Source: Hoplostethus atlanticus
Taxonomy: Eukaryota > Chordata > Actinopteri > Trachichthyiformes > Trachichthyidae
Assembly: GCA_034670405.1 (NCBI GenBank)
Contig: JAXDDX010000005.1
Coordinates: 8,392,501 to 8,456,500 of the forward strand
Length of the DNA stretch: 64,000 nt
Direction: 5' to 3'
Shown here: in pieces, positions 25,001-37,760 of the stretch
Layout of the letters: the number at the start of each line of letters is the position of its first letter
How positions within the stretch are numbered: position 1 is the stretch's first letter
Made by a program: the position numbers and the translations under genes
Notes under the pieces: model-generated
What the model saw: the letters and a program-made list of their open reading frames with translations, nothing else
The model's database searches: none
What the model was told of the DNA's origin: nothing

Positions 25001-26639
25001 TTCGTTTTACCGTTACTCAGATCTCATATTTAGAATGTATTTAGCAATTCTGAACGTTGGTTTCCTTTCAGACTTTTAAACTTGTCTTTATTGATAACAA
25101 AGCTGAGTCCCTTCACTAGATCTTAATGGGACTTAATGGGATCTTAGTGTGAAAGGTGGACTCTCCATCAGAATACTTAAACACAGTATGCAATATATTT
25201 TTCTTTTCTGAATGCCATTACAGTTCAGATCCTGAAGAATAAAAGAAAATGTGAAAAAAACAAATTGCCGCCATGTCTAGCCTGTCATCACAACTCAACC
25301 ACTTACTGCAGATGGAGTAAATGGTGGAGAAATGGAGGATTAATCACCCTTTTGTCTGCACACCTGTGAACAAATTACGTTTTTTGAGTTGAGATGATGT
25401 ATCCCAATTTTGGTCTTGGGTTCATCGTCTCTTCTATTCTCATTTAGACAATTACTCGCAGAGGCAAGATACAGTGAAAACTAAAGACGTGCAACGGCTC
25501 CATGGAGCAACATACCTCACAGCGAAGGAGATGAACCTTTCTGACCATTCACCATGCTTTCTCCATATTCCATTTCTTTTTGCAATTCAAGAAATTAGTT
25601 TTCTTTTTTTTTCATTCTCAACTCATTTATTAGACAGAGAAGAAGGAAGAATGAATTAATTGATAGGACAATTTGACCTTTATTACTGCAGTTATTAAAA
25701 TGAAATGTCAGTGTCTGGGGCTGCGGTAATGAGTCAGGACATGTCACTGCAAAATAAGTCTATTAATCATCCCCTGGTGTTTTTTCTTTGTTTAGAAGAG
25801 CCAGCCAGCAGGAAGGCCATTATTCACCTTATTGGATAGCAGGCATTATTTTGGCCTGTTTCTAACAACGGGCAAAAGGCAAGCGGTTCACTTAAATTGT
25901 TGCTTACCAGTTAAAATCAGTCAGAACATTTAAGGTCTCTTTCCCCTCTCCGTCTCTATTTTGTTCTTCCCTCCTCTTGACACAAAGAGGTTAAAAGAGG
26001 TGTAGCAACAAAGAGAGATAGAGGAAGGCAGACAAAAAATTATACAAAGAGGCAAAGCGACAAAAATGGTGAGCCGCCGAGACAGGAGAAGGAATAGTGA
26101 ACAGTGAATGAGAGAGAGCTAATGCAACAGGGGAACCGAGAAAGTGAGAGAAAGGTAGTGTGACACAGGGAGAGAAAGACAGATGGTGGTAGGGAGACAG
26201 TGAGTCAGACAAATAGAGGTACATCATCCCCGTCTCTCCTCTCTCCATGGCGTGGCACCGCCGTGACACACTAATCAGATGGGGGGGGAATATCTGACAG
26301 CTACCTTCAGGGCTGATGTAGTGTGCTCAGGTGGAAGGAAAGGCTGCATCTGTCCAGGCAATCAGCGGCGCACTGTGCCCAGGCCCAGATAGTCATTCTG
26401 CTTCCACTGATGCTGCGTCGGCCCGTAAACGGGAGACGCCATAACCGCTACACCCAGCGTCGCTAGGCCCACAATGACATTTTTGTGGGACATTTTGTGG
26501 GGTGGAATAAAGATGGAAGACAATGGGAGAGTCACGTGATCGCCAGGAGGGATGTAGACTTCCGGTTCACTGCTCTGTAGTATACCCCCCAATATCTTTC
26601 AGATTTATCAGTTATCAGTTTGTTTTCTTTACATACTTA

Positions 26640-27296
26640 ATGGCGTCGAGTGCAAGAAAAGCAACTGGGGAAACAACCTTGTTTAGTCGACCACGACGAG
26701 CTCATTGAAGTTGTCAAGATGGCGGCGGCAGAGGCCATCAGGGAACTAACTCCAGGCCTGATGCAAGAAGTGGTAACCCAGTTAACAAGCACTACTTAGG
26801 CTCTGGTTGACGCACAGGTCGCCGTATTTCGGGGCGAGATGGTTGTGATGCAGGCCGACCTATCGAAATGTTTGGATGGAGTGGAGCAAGGGGAGAATCG
26901 CCTGGCAGAGGTGGATAGCCGTTTAACAGCTGCCGAGAGCACACTTGATACACAAGTGCCACCAACGCCAAGCTGGAAGAGAAACTCGCCGATTTGGAGG
27001 ACCGTCCCAGAAGGGACAATATTCGTTTGCATGGGCTGCCTGAAAATACAGATATATCTAATGCACTCGTGTACCTATCCACTGCCATCCCGACGTGGTT
27101 CCCGAACCTGGGTACAGTGGAGATTATGAGTGCCCATCGCATTGGTCCACCTAAGGAAGACGTGGAGGGGAATCCTGTTCCCCGCACCGTTATCGCCAAG
27201 CTACTACGCTTCTCAGACCGGGACAGGATTCTCAAAGCTGCTCAAAAATCTGCTGTGGACGTTGATGGAACAATCATCCGTTTCACTCGATTATAG
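26640..27296 (+). pseudogene. L1 ORF1 (RNA-binding protein) pseudogene
   Basis: Starts ATGGCGTCGAGTGCAAG at 26640. The frame shifts near 26680 to one reading DELIEVVKMAAAEAIRELTP, carries a TAG stop near 26798, continues through a heptad-rich part (QADLSKCLDGVEQGENRLAE), then shifts again near 26955 to KLEEKLADLEDRPRRDNIRL and on to HGLPEN, SAHRIG and TVIAKLLRFSDRDRILKAA. The order of coiled coil, LEDR.RR.N.R..G.PE and AHR.G...R..I.K.L.F.DR..IL is the established layout of L1 ORF1p, a trimeric nucleic-acid chaperone. At least two frameshifts and one stop make it inactive. Confidence 0.8.
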
Positions 27297-27324
27297 TCCA
27301 CATATCTTCAGAGGACTCTTCTAT

Positions 27325-27510
27325 TGCCTTTGCATCTCACCTCAATAAAAGCAGGCTTAACAGGATAGTTGAGTTGGAGAACACTCTCAACCTATTGGAG
27401 GAGCAGCAACAGGCTTCCTATTCAAGTTCATTACAAGGGAGAATAGCTGTGACTAAAACAGAGCTGAAGTTGTTATTAAGACGTAGAGCCGAATTTCTTT
27501 ATCGCCTTTC
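27325..27510 (+). pseudogene. L1 ORF2 internal fragment
   Basis: It reads ASHLNKSRLNRIVELENTLN, then LLEEQQQASYSSSLQGRIA and TKTELKLLLRRRAEFLYRL. In L1 ORF2 proteins this LE.QH....S...L......LN.LL...AEF sequence sits between the endonuclease and the reverse transcriptase. Both enzyme domains are absent, and poly(A) follows within 20 bases, so the fragment was already deleted when it was copied in, or was deleted later with the tail kept. Confidence 0.65.
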
Positions 27511-28143
27511 ATGCATTTTTATCAATAAAAAAAAAAAGATGGAAGACAAGAGAGAGTTTTACTTGGTGTCATTTTTTTGTGTGAGTAAACTTTGATTACA
27601 TTCACAAAAGTTACCATCTCACTTATGCCTGAAGCAAGGGTTGATTGCTTTATGCTCTGCCAGTGTTGGTTTTGTTTTTGAATGAGCTTTGATCAAATCC
27701 ACAAAATGACTAGCCTAGCGCACTAGCCTCCTACAAGTTGTACCCAATCACAATTACAGGTCAAAACAAGGTGCTATATTTCTTATTATAAGGATACTGC
27801 ATTATTTGTGATGAGTGACATGTATACTGTTGCCTTGTTTTCCTTGGAATAGTAGTACTATAAAATAGCCATTCTATGTCAAATGCAAGTATTTGTTAGG
27901 TGGACAGTTCTTCTAATAGCCAAGTGAGCAGGTGATTTATAGGTCCATAGATGTTATTCAATTACCATATTAATTAATCAGGTCATATTTTTCTAATTGC
28001 ATGTCCTTCTTGAGTGAGCTGCCTAGAAGTACTGTATGTTTACCTTAAATTAAACTGAAAAGTTTAAAGTTTAATAAAAGTTCCCAAGTAAATTTGGCCC
28101 ATCTCCCAAAGTCAGATTAGGTCTTAATCCTTTACTTGGAGGC

Positions 28144-28236
28144 CTCCTCATTGTCTCACTTGGAAGTGTGATTTAGTTTGCAGACTTATGTCTACTAACT
28201 AAATCACACTCTTCCTTTTTTGTGTCTGAGGAGACA
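28144..28236 (+). other. Long imperfect hairpin, possible small-RNA precursor
   Basis: Core arms agtgtgatttagtt (28165-28178) and aactaaatcacact (28197-28210) are exact complements; agac/gtct pair inside around a ttat loop; ggaag and cttcc extend the stem outward after a two-base bulge, and ctcctca (28145-28151) pairs with tgaggag (28227-28233) further out. The whole foldback is about 90 nt, the size of an animal pre-miRNA. It sits in an intron on the coding strand. No known miRNA is recognised; an inverted-repeat mobile element is the main alternative. Confidence 0.4.
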
Positions 28237-29867
28237 ACATGCCCTGTGGTGTTTATTTGTTAATGACATTTCCAAGTGTTCACCTGATGCTCCCGTTGCC
28301 AAAGCAACAGGCAGCAGCAAATACCAGTTGATGTAGATGCCTTTGTCTGCTTTTTGTACTTTGGTCACAAGGCGCATAGCCTTGATTGTATTCCCTGATA
28401 GTATTCTCATGGGTTGCTTGAGAGAATGCTGTCAAGATGTCAGTTTTCTCCTTTTTATAAAACTATGTTCACACGGGGCTTCGGGCAAGGAATAACATGT
28501 ATAAGATCTATTCAGAATGCATATTCTTTTCGGCCTTTATCCCTCTTGAGTTTCCATCCCAATGATTAGAAGCCACTTTGACAAGGTATCTATCTGACAA
28601 GGGCAGTAAAAGCAAATAAAGCAGTGATGATTAACCTCCCTGACCCCACCCATCCACTCCGCCCTTGTGAGCATTGTTGCTGCAGCGCATTTCAAAACAG
28701 TTGCTGTAAACAAAACAGTTAAGTCATCCTGCGGTCTTTCTTGAAGGGAGCAGGGGAGGGGAAAAAAATCGTGCTGGGCAGTAATAATTAGAGTATCATC
28801 TGTCGGAGTTGCAAATAGCACTAGGAGTTACAGAACTCCATTTCTGACTGACTGTGACTATATTCACCTCCTTGTTCTTCCTGTCAGTGTTTGAAATCAT
28901 GTGTTTCCCTTGTGTACTGTAGCCCTCACATGACATCTTCATTCCCTCTGCAGTGACTGCACTGCAACCTAAAGAAGGCTTTGTTGGGGCTTTGAACCTG
29001 GGTCTGGTGGTGTTCAGTCTGCCTCTCTTGTCTCCATCAGAAAACATCTCTTTATTTGAGGTGTCCAGGGGATTGCAGGAGCCTAAAGAAAATACCGAGG
29101 CTTTATCAGGCTTCATTTATCTTAAGGGGTTTTGTATCACCCTGTAGCGCATGTTGCAGTGCATCCTCTGTCTTCACAGTGGCTGCTGCTACACAACCTA
29201 AAGAGTTGACTTTAATGGGCAAAATTCATCATTTGGTGTTCAATTGAAACCTCGTCTGCCCCACTTCTACTGTAGCCATCACAGGACAGGGCTTTCTGGT
29301 GTCATATTGTGCAACTGCATTGAACCCTTTCTGATGGGTCAAATCGACCTCCTCTTTGCGCGCGTCTGCTCTGCAGCCACCAACTGTTCTGTTCTGTTTT
29401 TTTCTGTTCTGCTCAGTCAATAATTAGTTCCCCCATGGATCCCCCTTGCCAAACATGGGGTAGATCTAACGACTACACAGCATGACATCAAACTATGATT
29501 CATTGAAAATATATAACCCCCATGTGGAAATGGCTCTGTGACCCCCGACTTCTCCTATTGGAATGGCACTGAGAGAGCGCTGTGCTGTAAAGGAAAGGCG
29601 GGGGCCTTATTTGTGGTTGCTCGCCGTGGCAGCAAAGAGGAAAAGAGCGGAGAGAGAAACGAAAGGTGTTAGGACAGACAAAAATGATGGGTATAAGAAT
29701 AGTGCTGGCAAGATTCGCTGGATGCCCTCCTTGTCTACCAGCTCTGCTTGGCTGCTTCAACACTGGGAAAATAAATCTTAACTTACTGAATGAGATCAGA
29801 CAATAAAAAAAACAACAAATGGAGCAAAAAATAGAATAAGTAGCAAAATGTGGCTCGTCAGACATGC

Positions 29868-29908
29868 TACCAGACACATGCTATTACTATGATAGCATGT
29901 GTCTGGTA
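29868..29908. repeat. Perfect 17-bp stem hairpin
   Basis: taccagacacatgctat (29868-29884) and atagcatgtgtctggta (29892-29908) are exact complements around a 7-base loop. The stem is followed by no T run. Its perfection suggests recent origin or constraint. Confidence 0.9.
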
Positions 29909-31187
29909 CCTGTGTAAATAAAACTCCTAACAAGGTCATATTTCTAAGTCCTACTTGTAAGATGTATCCAAAATTGCATCTGATAGCAATTGACTTCTAG
30001 TTATATCTTGGCATACTGTGCAGTATCTGCAACACAGGGTAATTATTTACTGCGAGGAGCAGCACAGTTCACAGTGCTGTAATTGGAAACTCTATTGAAG
30101 CTGTAAATACAGCACCTTCTTGCTTGTTGTCACAGAGGGAATTTCTTTTTCTTTCCACATGAGGCCTACAATAGACATCATTCACCTGGCTTATTGTCAA
30201 GCAGAGCGGCAGTCAAAGTAAGACAAACAGCGGCGAAACTAGCAATAGGAAATAGGAAGACAAAATAAGAGGGCAATAGAGAAGGAAACCTGTTCTATTC
30301 ACCCTAACCGTTACACAACCTGGCTTACGGGGGCGGGAGGTCGATAGAACATCGGCAACTGCTGCTGAGGAATGGTCAGCAACACATCTTGTTTACGACG
30401 TCGTGAAAGCAAATGGATTTGTTTGGATCTGCACCTAATTTGAAATGGAGCAATGAAGCAGTCTGTTACAATGCAGCTGCCAGACCTCAACCACCCTCTA
30501 ACAATAGGAAAGGTGCTCACTTGGGTGTTGATGGTATATTACCGAGTATTACTGAGTTATTGGTGGACAAACATCACATCGCATCACAATTCTCACAGCA
30601 ATTCTCAGTTTTATTGGAAACAAAGTGCTGCGGTATACAAACTCACAGGTGTGATTAGGGTGGATGTTTTTGAACAGATTAGTTAATGTGCTATTTCACT
30701 GTTTAAACGTTTGCATCTCTACTCATGAACGGTCAACCACCAAACCTGGCTGCCTTTGGGACGTGTAGTCAGCACCACTTTAATTCTCTAAACCTAAAAA
30801 TCATAATCTCAACACAAACTGGCAACAATAGACCCAGGTAGTTTTAGTCTGTGTCCTAGAGCAAAGTTTTAAACAAATACTTTTTGCAGTCATCAAGATA
30901 GAGAGATGTGAGGAAAAGGTTTTAGTAGTCATAGCTTGTTGCAGGTTGACTGTTCTTGAACTTGTGGATACACAGTATGTGCAAGCTGAAAAGTACAAAG
31001 GTTTTACCGTAGTGAATCTTCAGAATCTACCAAAGCTTGAGGAGGAATATGATCCGGTAGAATTCACTGTAGTGTTTATGTGTTACAGTTAATCAGCTTT
31101 ACACAGTCTTTGTTCAGTGTAATGGGGGAGTCATCTCCTGTAAAACACACATTTATGACTGAGATGTCTTTGTTTTATCCTCAACAG

Positions 31188-31300
31188 GTTAACAGGATTT
31201 ACAATCCCGCCGCCCGTTACCAGTTCTGGCTCCATTTTTTCACTGAGGCTTACCAGTGACTTTGCAGTAAGTGCTCACGGATTTAAGATAGCCTATGAAG
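31188..31300 (+). CDS. csmd3: csmd3 exon 3: end of CUB domain 1
   Basis: 113-nt exon between acceptor ttatcctcaacag and donor gaag|gtaagg (phase 2 in, phase 1 out). It encodes residues 134-172: LTGFTIPPPVTSSGSIFSLR, then LTSDFAVSAHGFKIAYE. This is the typical second half of a CUB domain, with the S.G....F.SD.....GF...Y signature of the last beta strands. It has exactly the length and phases of exon 6, which ends CUB2, as expected if CUB modules spread by exon-pair duplication. Frame joins exon 2 through a split Arg codon and exon 4 through a split Glu codon. Confidence 0.95.
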
Positions 31301-31769
31301 GTAAGGACAACACTCTCTCCCGTTCTCATTTGCCTGTCATGTTTGTTCTCATTAGAAATGACCACTTGTGTGAAACATGGACGTTATTGATTGAGATCAA
31401 GACAGCTCTGGATGAACTGGATCTTTATTTAGTCCAAAGAAAATCCATTAGCCAGGAAAATGTAGACCCCTATTTAGTCTTCGGAGAGGAAGGTGTGATC
31501 ACACTTACTCCGCCTGATTTCCTGCAGGACTTCCACAGTTGAGTTATGAAAACATTAGGTACCTCAATTAAGCAAATTAATCTCATATTTTCCAAATCAA
31601 CATCCCCCCCCCCGAAGTCCTGAACCTTTTCTCCGACTCCAGAGGTGCATCTGAAATGCGCATGGCAGATGGCGATGGGAATTAGTTGAACTAATGGATG
31701 TGCAGAGTTATGTGTTGAAGCAGAGCTGAGTGCAGCGGGGAGCTGTCTAAATATGAACTATCCTTCTGT

Positions 31770-32079
31770 GACCATCTCACTCTCTCTCCCCCCTCTCTCT
31801 CCCCCTCTGCTCCTTCAGCTCAACTCCATCTCTCATCAATCTTTATTTCTCTTTCTCGCTCCCCCCCTTCCTTATTCTGATTTTTATTTATTTTTTATTT
31901 TATTTTATCTGAAATTTTGTCTTGAGCTCTCCTCTCCTCTCCTCTCCTCTCTTATATTTTCTCTACCCTCCTCTTTCTCTCCCCCTCCCCCTCTTTTACT
32001 GCTTCCTCACCCCCCCTTCCCCCACCTGCCCCAGACCTGGCCAGTCTAAGACCTCTCCCCTCTCCATCTGCCCATCTGT

Positions 32080-32145
<66 letters not shown>

Positions 32146-32155
32146 TCTCTTTCCA
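31770..32155. repeat. Long polypyrimidine region with (CT)n
   Basis: Nearly all C and T for about 380 bases, including CTCTC units at 31926-31952 and an uninterrupted CT run at 32081-32141. Such mirror-like pyrimidine tracts can form triplex DNA. The Ser-Leu and Glu-Arg reading frames across it are artefacts. Confidence 0.9.
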
Positions 32156-35100
32156 CTGGGTAGCTTGGTTGAATTCGATCTCGTTCTTCCGGCTCCATCT
32201 TTTGCCTACGGAATTTCACGCTGATTTGGCTGTTAATCACATTTTGTTACACACGAGGCTCGGATGCCTCCCATTTCTCAACACTGGAGAGTAATAAGGA
32301 CAATGGAGAATATTTTCCACCAGGATAATTTATGTGTGTTTGAGTCTCAGGGATTTTAGCCAAAGCTGTGTTTTGGTAATACTTCATTAGCAGCTCGTAC
32401 AATTCAGCTTCTTGTGACTATGATTCATACTTCATTAGCCTGAAGTTAGAATACATGAATCAGCACACAGCATGAATCATTGAAGAGCTCTCTGAGTAGA
32501 AAAGTAGTATTTACCTGCAGAAACAATGCTGTATTTGGTGTTGTGACCTTGTTGTCTTCACCTGTTGCAGTGTCATAGTCATCACTGCCATCATCTACAT
32601 CATCATCGCCATCATCAGCTGAATCTGTAACCCCACCTCCAACATGATTACCATCATAAACATCCATTGTTTTCAGTCAGAGACCCAGCATGACTGACGC
32701 AGATGCACCAATGTATTGTATGTACTCATCCATAATGCATCCATGTGCAAAACATAGCAACGCACTGTCACCACGGTACACCCTTTTCCTTGCTGTGTCG
32801 ATGTGCCCCGCTACAGCATAGCCCTGAATATGTATATGCTGCTCATTCTTGTGACTCTAAACGTGTGATACTTGTAGACTCTTGGAGATGATTGAATCAT
32901 GACTGCAGTTAACCGGATTTGAATCTGCATGCGTATGAAGGAGACAGTGAAGGACACGGCCAGATGGAATCTCATTTCTAGTCGGCATGTCAATCTTTCG
33001 TCAAGTACATGGGAATGCAAACAAGCTCTGACTTTCCGTGGATTTTACCACTAATTAGTGCCTCGCTTCCCGTCTGTGCCATCTCTCCTCTCTTAATGCG
33101 ATGCTGCGACCTTAACCTTTTCACCGCTGCCTGAAAGGGTCAAATGTCTTTTATTAAGGAATGTGCTGTAGATATGGGTTTTTTCTATGAGATAGCCAAA
33201 CAATAGCCACTAGCCTTGCAGCTTTCCAAGGGAGAGATAGGCTACAGCCGCTTGCTGTACATGTACCTGGGGATAATGCTATCTGCTTGCCCTTTGTTGA
33301 AGGTTGTGTATTTGCCTATCTAAAGCCAGCCTGGATGTGGCATTTCTAGTTGCACTGCATCTTTGTAACACAGCTGACCCATAAAACATTATTTCGTCTT
33401 TTCTCCCTGAATCATTTCATCATTCTTCCCTACCTGTCAATGCAGATTGTCCACTGAGTTGAGAAAAATGCATGCGTGCGCGCGCATACATGTGCGTTGT
33501 TTAGCAGTGGCTTTGCCCCGTGAGCCGATGTGGGTTCAGTCAATATTCTTCCCCCCCCCCCGCATGAAAACCCCAAGCCAGTTGGCCCAGCAGCCAGTCA
33601 CCTAACTGGCGAGGAAGCCAGACAGGCGGTCTACACAGTCGGCTCCTTTGGGGGAAAGTGTGCTGTCTGTGCGCTCACAAACACTCCGCCACTCCGTCAA
33701 ACTTCTATCTTCTTCAAAGGGCTACAGAGTCATTAGATATACAGGGGAAATAAATAGCTCAGCCCCAGAGAAATCATGCACCCAACTACCTCATTTACTA
33801 GTTCACATAACTCACACGCTACCTGTGATGAGGGCTAATGCAAGGCTGCCATGCTCCCACTGTGTGCAAATGTGAACTGTAGGTAAAAATTGCACAGTTA
33901 TCCTGTAGTTTGTGTGCCCCGTGTTGTTTTTGCCAGGCCGTAGTCTATAGATAGGTGCTTTCCAGTCCGATTAATTGTTTGTCTTGGCTTTTCTCTGGTA
34001 TCATGGTCTAGTTTTGTGAAAGTTAATGCACACTGCTGTTTTGACCAGGTTTTTTTCACGGACGGGTCAGCATTCTATTGATATTGTTTGTTTGTATTTG
34101 TTTTTCTCTGGGATTGCAAATTTGCTTTGCTGTTTGCTTACTGTGTATTGTGATCATCTGCACTGTTTTTTTTAACTGGGTTTACAGATGGGTTAGATAT
34201 ATTTCGCAAGGTTAAGAGCAGTCCTCCAGCATCGTATTAGCATTGTTTGAATTCGTTTTGCCACCCTATCTTGGAATTTGTTTACCGGATGTCATGAAGT
34301 TCAGCTCCAGCCCCTCGGTGCTTCACAGCAGCTGTTTTCTCAAGGTCGAGTTATATCAACAATTTATTCAGGGTCCTCCAGACAGGCACACTCGTTAGCT
34401 CAGGGCTAACACTGTTTATATAACACTTGATTTCTATAGGGGATTCTTTAAACCCTCATAAAAGTAGAAAGCCCGATTCAGTGTTCAGTGCACAGGCCGT
34501 TATTCAAAGTATATTTTTTTTCATATTGAGAGGTGTATAGCTAGCTGCAGTTTAGGCTCAGATTTTCCTTTTGCTTACAAAGAGAGGTCTTATCTGAACC
34601 CACTGCTTCAAATATCTGCAACACATCCTTTGAATTAATTCGCGGGGCTGTCTGTCTGAGTCATTAGGTATGACTTCCCATACACCAAAGGGCATTGAGT
34701 CAGTGCTGGTATAATTACAGCTGGGATGCATCCATTACTTTTTAATTAGTGACCTGGGGTGGGTTTTTCAAAACGTTTGCTTGCTCGAGCAGGTCTTTTG
34801 TTTCTTCGTACAGCTCTCTCTCTCGCAGCTGCCAGAAAGCGATGATTATAGAAATGAATGGCTGATAATTGTTCTTAATGCGTGTTGAAATTTAATTGCT
34901 AGAACTTTTCCCAGTTCTTGGAGAGAATGTGGGTCAGATCACAAATTGAAGGGGAAAAAAAATATCTTGGACAGTTCAATCAATATTTTGTGGATTTCAA
35001 CAAATCTCTCAAAGCTAGGCCCATGAGCCTTATGTGTACAGCAAGCTCAGATCAAAACATGAGAATAACAACGTACCCAGTGCAGGCAGTGCAGTCGAGG

Positions 35101-36468
35101 ATATTTGAAGGTAGATGGGGTATACCCACCTATCAGCGAGTTACCATGCACATGTTATTGGGCCTATCCGGGAAATATAAGTAACTGGGATACTTGTCGG
35201 TGAGCTGTAGGAATCTTATCTAATTGTAATCGTATCTTATTACTGGAATTAGTCTCCCAAGGATGGACATTTTTATGATGCTGGGACCAAGCCATTGATA
35301 ATTGTGCATTGCAGTTTTTCTCAAATATTGACTATTTGGAGATGCAAGGTTTCTGTAGGACACTGACCTCATTCTTGTTTTTAGCGGCATTGGCACAATC
35401 CCCCGACTACTAGTGATCCAAGGAATGCGTTCGAGAATAATCCTCCCATCTTATTCTCCGCACTTCTTTTCCAAATCATTTTTGCCACTCTGCATTCACA
35501 TCATACATAGTTGATGCAGATGATTGGTTGATATTAAATAGTTGAAGCGCACTTTCCCCCTGCTATTCTCCAATGACCATCACCGTCCTGTTGTGGTAAA
35601 ACGCTTTAATCTAAGGCTAATGGGTTGTGGTGAAAGGGTTTCTGAAAATGTTTTCTTCGGTCATGGAGACTTCTTAATGACCCCCGATTGCATGCGACTC
35701 CCGTCCGTGACCGCTTGATTTTCCGTCTGGTGCAGATTTGCTTGATGCAGATGTTCTCAGCTCAGCAGTGTGCAGAATATTAAATGGCCGTTCTCCTCAG
35801 CCAACTCTAAAGGGCTGTTGTGGAGAGTTTGTAGATATTATAGATAGCCTTTGATGTGTTAAGCCACACTTTTGTTGAACTCCACCAATTTGATTTTTTT
35901 TAAAACAAAGAAAGTAGAATTTCACACGCTCTCTGTAATTCCCGTGGCGAGATGTTTGCTGTGTGTTGCCGGGGACCGCGCTGTGCCACAGCACCATGGA
36001 GAGACGATAGAGCACATAATAGTCTGCTGAAGAGTCAAGGGTCAACATTGTGCATACTAAAAAAACAGGACATTGGATTAATTTGTCTATGTCTGTCTGT
36101 CAGTATTTAAGCAGATACCATTCAATCATATATGTGTGTTGGATAATACTTTCTGTAGTTCATTTAAAAAATATCACACACATCGCTCTGAATTACCCTT
36201 TTCTCCTGTTTTTCTCCCACCGCAGTGTGTTGGTTTTTAATCTGGCTCGTAAACATCGACAGCCGCCCGTTGATGGCTGGGGATTAATATTGCATTCATT
36301 GAAGATAATGCATATGGGGGATCTTTATATGAGCATCTGCACTGTAAAGTGGATTAGTAATTGGATTAGGAAATGATTCCTGGAAATGAACGTTTGAAAA
36401 TGCGACTTCACAGCTGTGTCTGTCAGTGAAATCTACTTTCTGATCAGGGTCTCAATCTCACATGCACA

Positions 36469-36472
<4 letters not shown>

Positions 36473-36523
<51 letters not shown>
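36473..36523. repeat. (TC)n(AC)n compound microsatellite
   Basis: A TC run to about 36504 passes directly into an AC run ending at 36523. Confidence 0.95.
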
Positions 36524-37045
36524 TGACAGTTTACCAAAGTGAAAAAGAAAATATATATATATTTGTTTCTTGCCGGTTAGAATAATTAACTGAAAACCAG
36601 ATGGTACATATCTGAAATAAAAATTACACTTGACTGCATGATCTGTCCTGTAGGACCAAAGCAAGTTTTATATTCCAGAACACGGAATCTGATCAGACTA
36701 ATTGGGTCGTATTGATCGTCACCCGCCAACTCAGTTGTTCATTATCATACAGCCGAGCCTTGAGTTTCTTTCAAATATGTCTAACTATTTTTTTTAATGA
36801 TAAAGCTAAGTGATAGATGAGCAACTGGTGATATTAAAGTAGAGAACTGCTATCATGTGCTAATTTAAGTGGGCTATATATGATGATGTTAGTATACGTG
36901 AATGTTTTGTTATTGAAATAATCCAAGCAGCTGTGGATTTAAACTAAGAATAGACAATCCTCAAGTCTTTTTAGAGTGGTATGATCTTTCATCAACAAAT
37001 AATCGGCTATAGCTTATTTAATATTTTATAGTTGTCTATATGCCC

Positions 37046-37230
37046 TCAGATTGAGGGCAGGTTCCAAATGCTAGGGGCGGTAATGGAAAAGGCTTGGTAA
37101 ACATTATTGTTGAACAGCCTGAACAGTGAAAGCTTAGAATCAGTTTCAAAACTTGTAAAGATGCTAAAACTGGGATGTCTCTGGTTAAAAGCCTCACTGC
37201 TGCATTTTGTACAAGCTGGATTTGCGCAGC
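37046..37230 (-). mobile_element. L2-like LINE reverse-transcriptase C-terminal fragment
   Basis: On the minus strand, 37224-37180 reads QIQLVQNAAVRLLTR and then IPVLASL; a second frame ending at 37049 reads AFSITAPSIWNLPSI. In L2/Rex-type LINEs these correspond to LQ.VQNAAARLL...PVLASLHWLP and RAFS..AP.LWN.LP, near the end of the RT protein. The frame change and the loss of sequence between them mark a dead fragment. Confidence 0.6.
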
Positions 37231-37760
37231 GACCTTTGCTAGTGTTTGAGTTGAGTGGCAATGAGTTAATCGAAGAGGGTACTGTGTACATCTGGGAAAA
37301 AATACAGGACTGAACAGGCTTCTTGGCCTACTCATCAAAACTTAGATCTCCATCAGAAATGTCTTTCAATAGTTTGGTGAGCTTGATTTTGGCTCTCAGA
37401 GAAGTAAGATGGTGCCAAGTGTTAAAATTCAAATTTGTCTGGCATCAGTCTTGCTGAAGACATATTACTTCAGTATACTATCTTTTTATAAATGTGTAGG
37501 CTTAAAGGCATTTCTAAATCATATTACATAAAACTGTCATGTTATTTTGTAAATGTAATATCCCCATTCCCCTGCTGTGTCCTGAATATGCTTCTAATCT
37601 GTGTTTACTGAAAATAATCAACAGTAGGTAGTAGATTCACAACAGATAGAGACGGTGGAAAAACTGCAAACCTGCAGCAGGAAAACTGTTTATCAGTTGT
37701 TTGGTTCTCTTCTATTGGCTCTGAGGTGCCACGAACACCAAAGGGTTATGGGCTGATATT

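Larger units (their letters stand above)
26524..27534 (+). mobile_element. L1-clade retrotransposon copy, ORF1 joined to ORF2, with target-site duplications
   Basis: The insert is flanked by a perfect 15-bp direct repeat, aaagatggaagacaa, at 26509-26523 and 27535-27549, and ends in a poly(A) run (about 27527-27537). These are hallmarks of L1-type target-primed insertion. The body encodes a damaged ORF1 protein (26640-27296) and then, without the endonuclease or most of the reverse transcriptase, a piece of ORF2 (about 27325-27510). The copy is only 1 kb long, so most of ORF2 is missing internally and not by 5' truncation. Confidence 0.85.

Noticed and set aside
28950..29300. Possible internal duplication (cctaaag and ctgtagcc words)
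   Set aside because: Matches are short and unordered beyond two words; could be chance.
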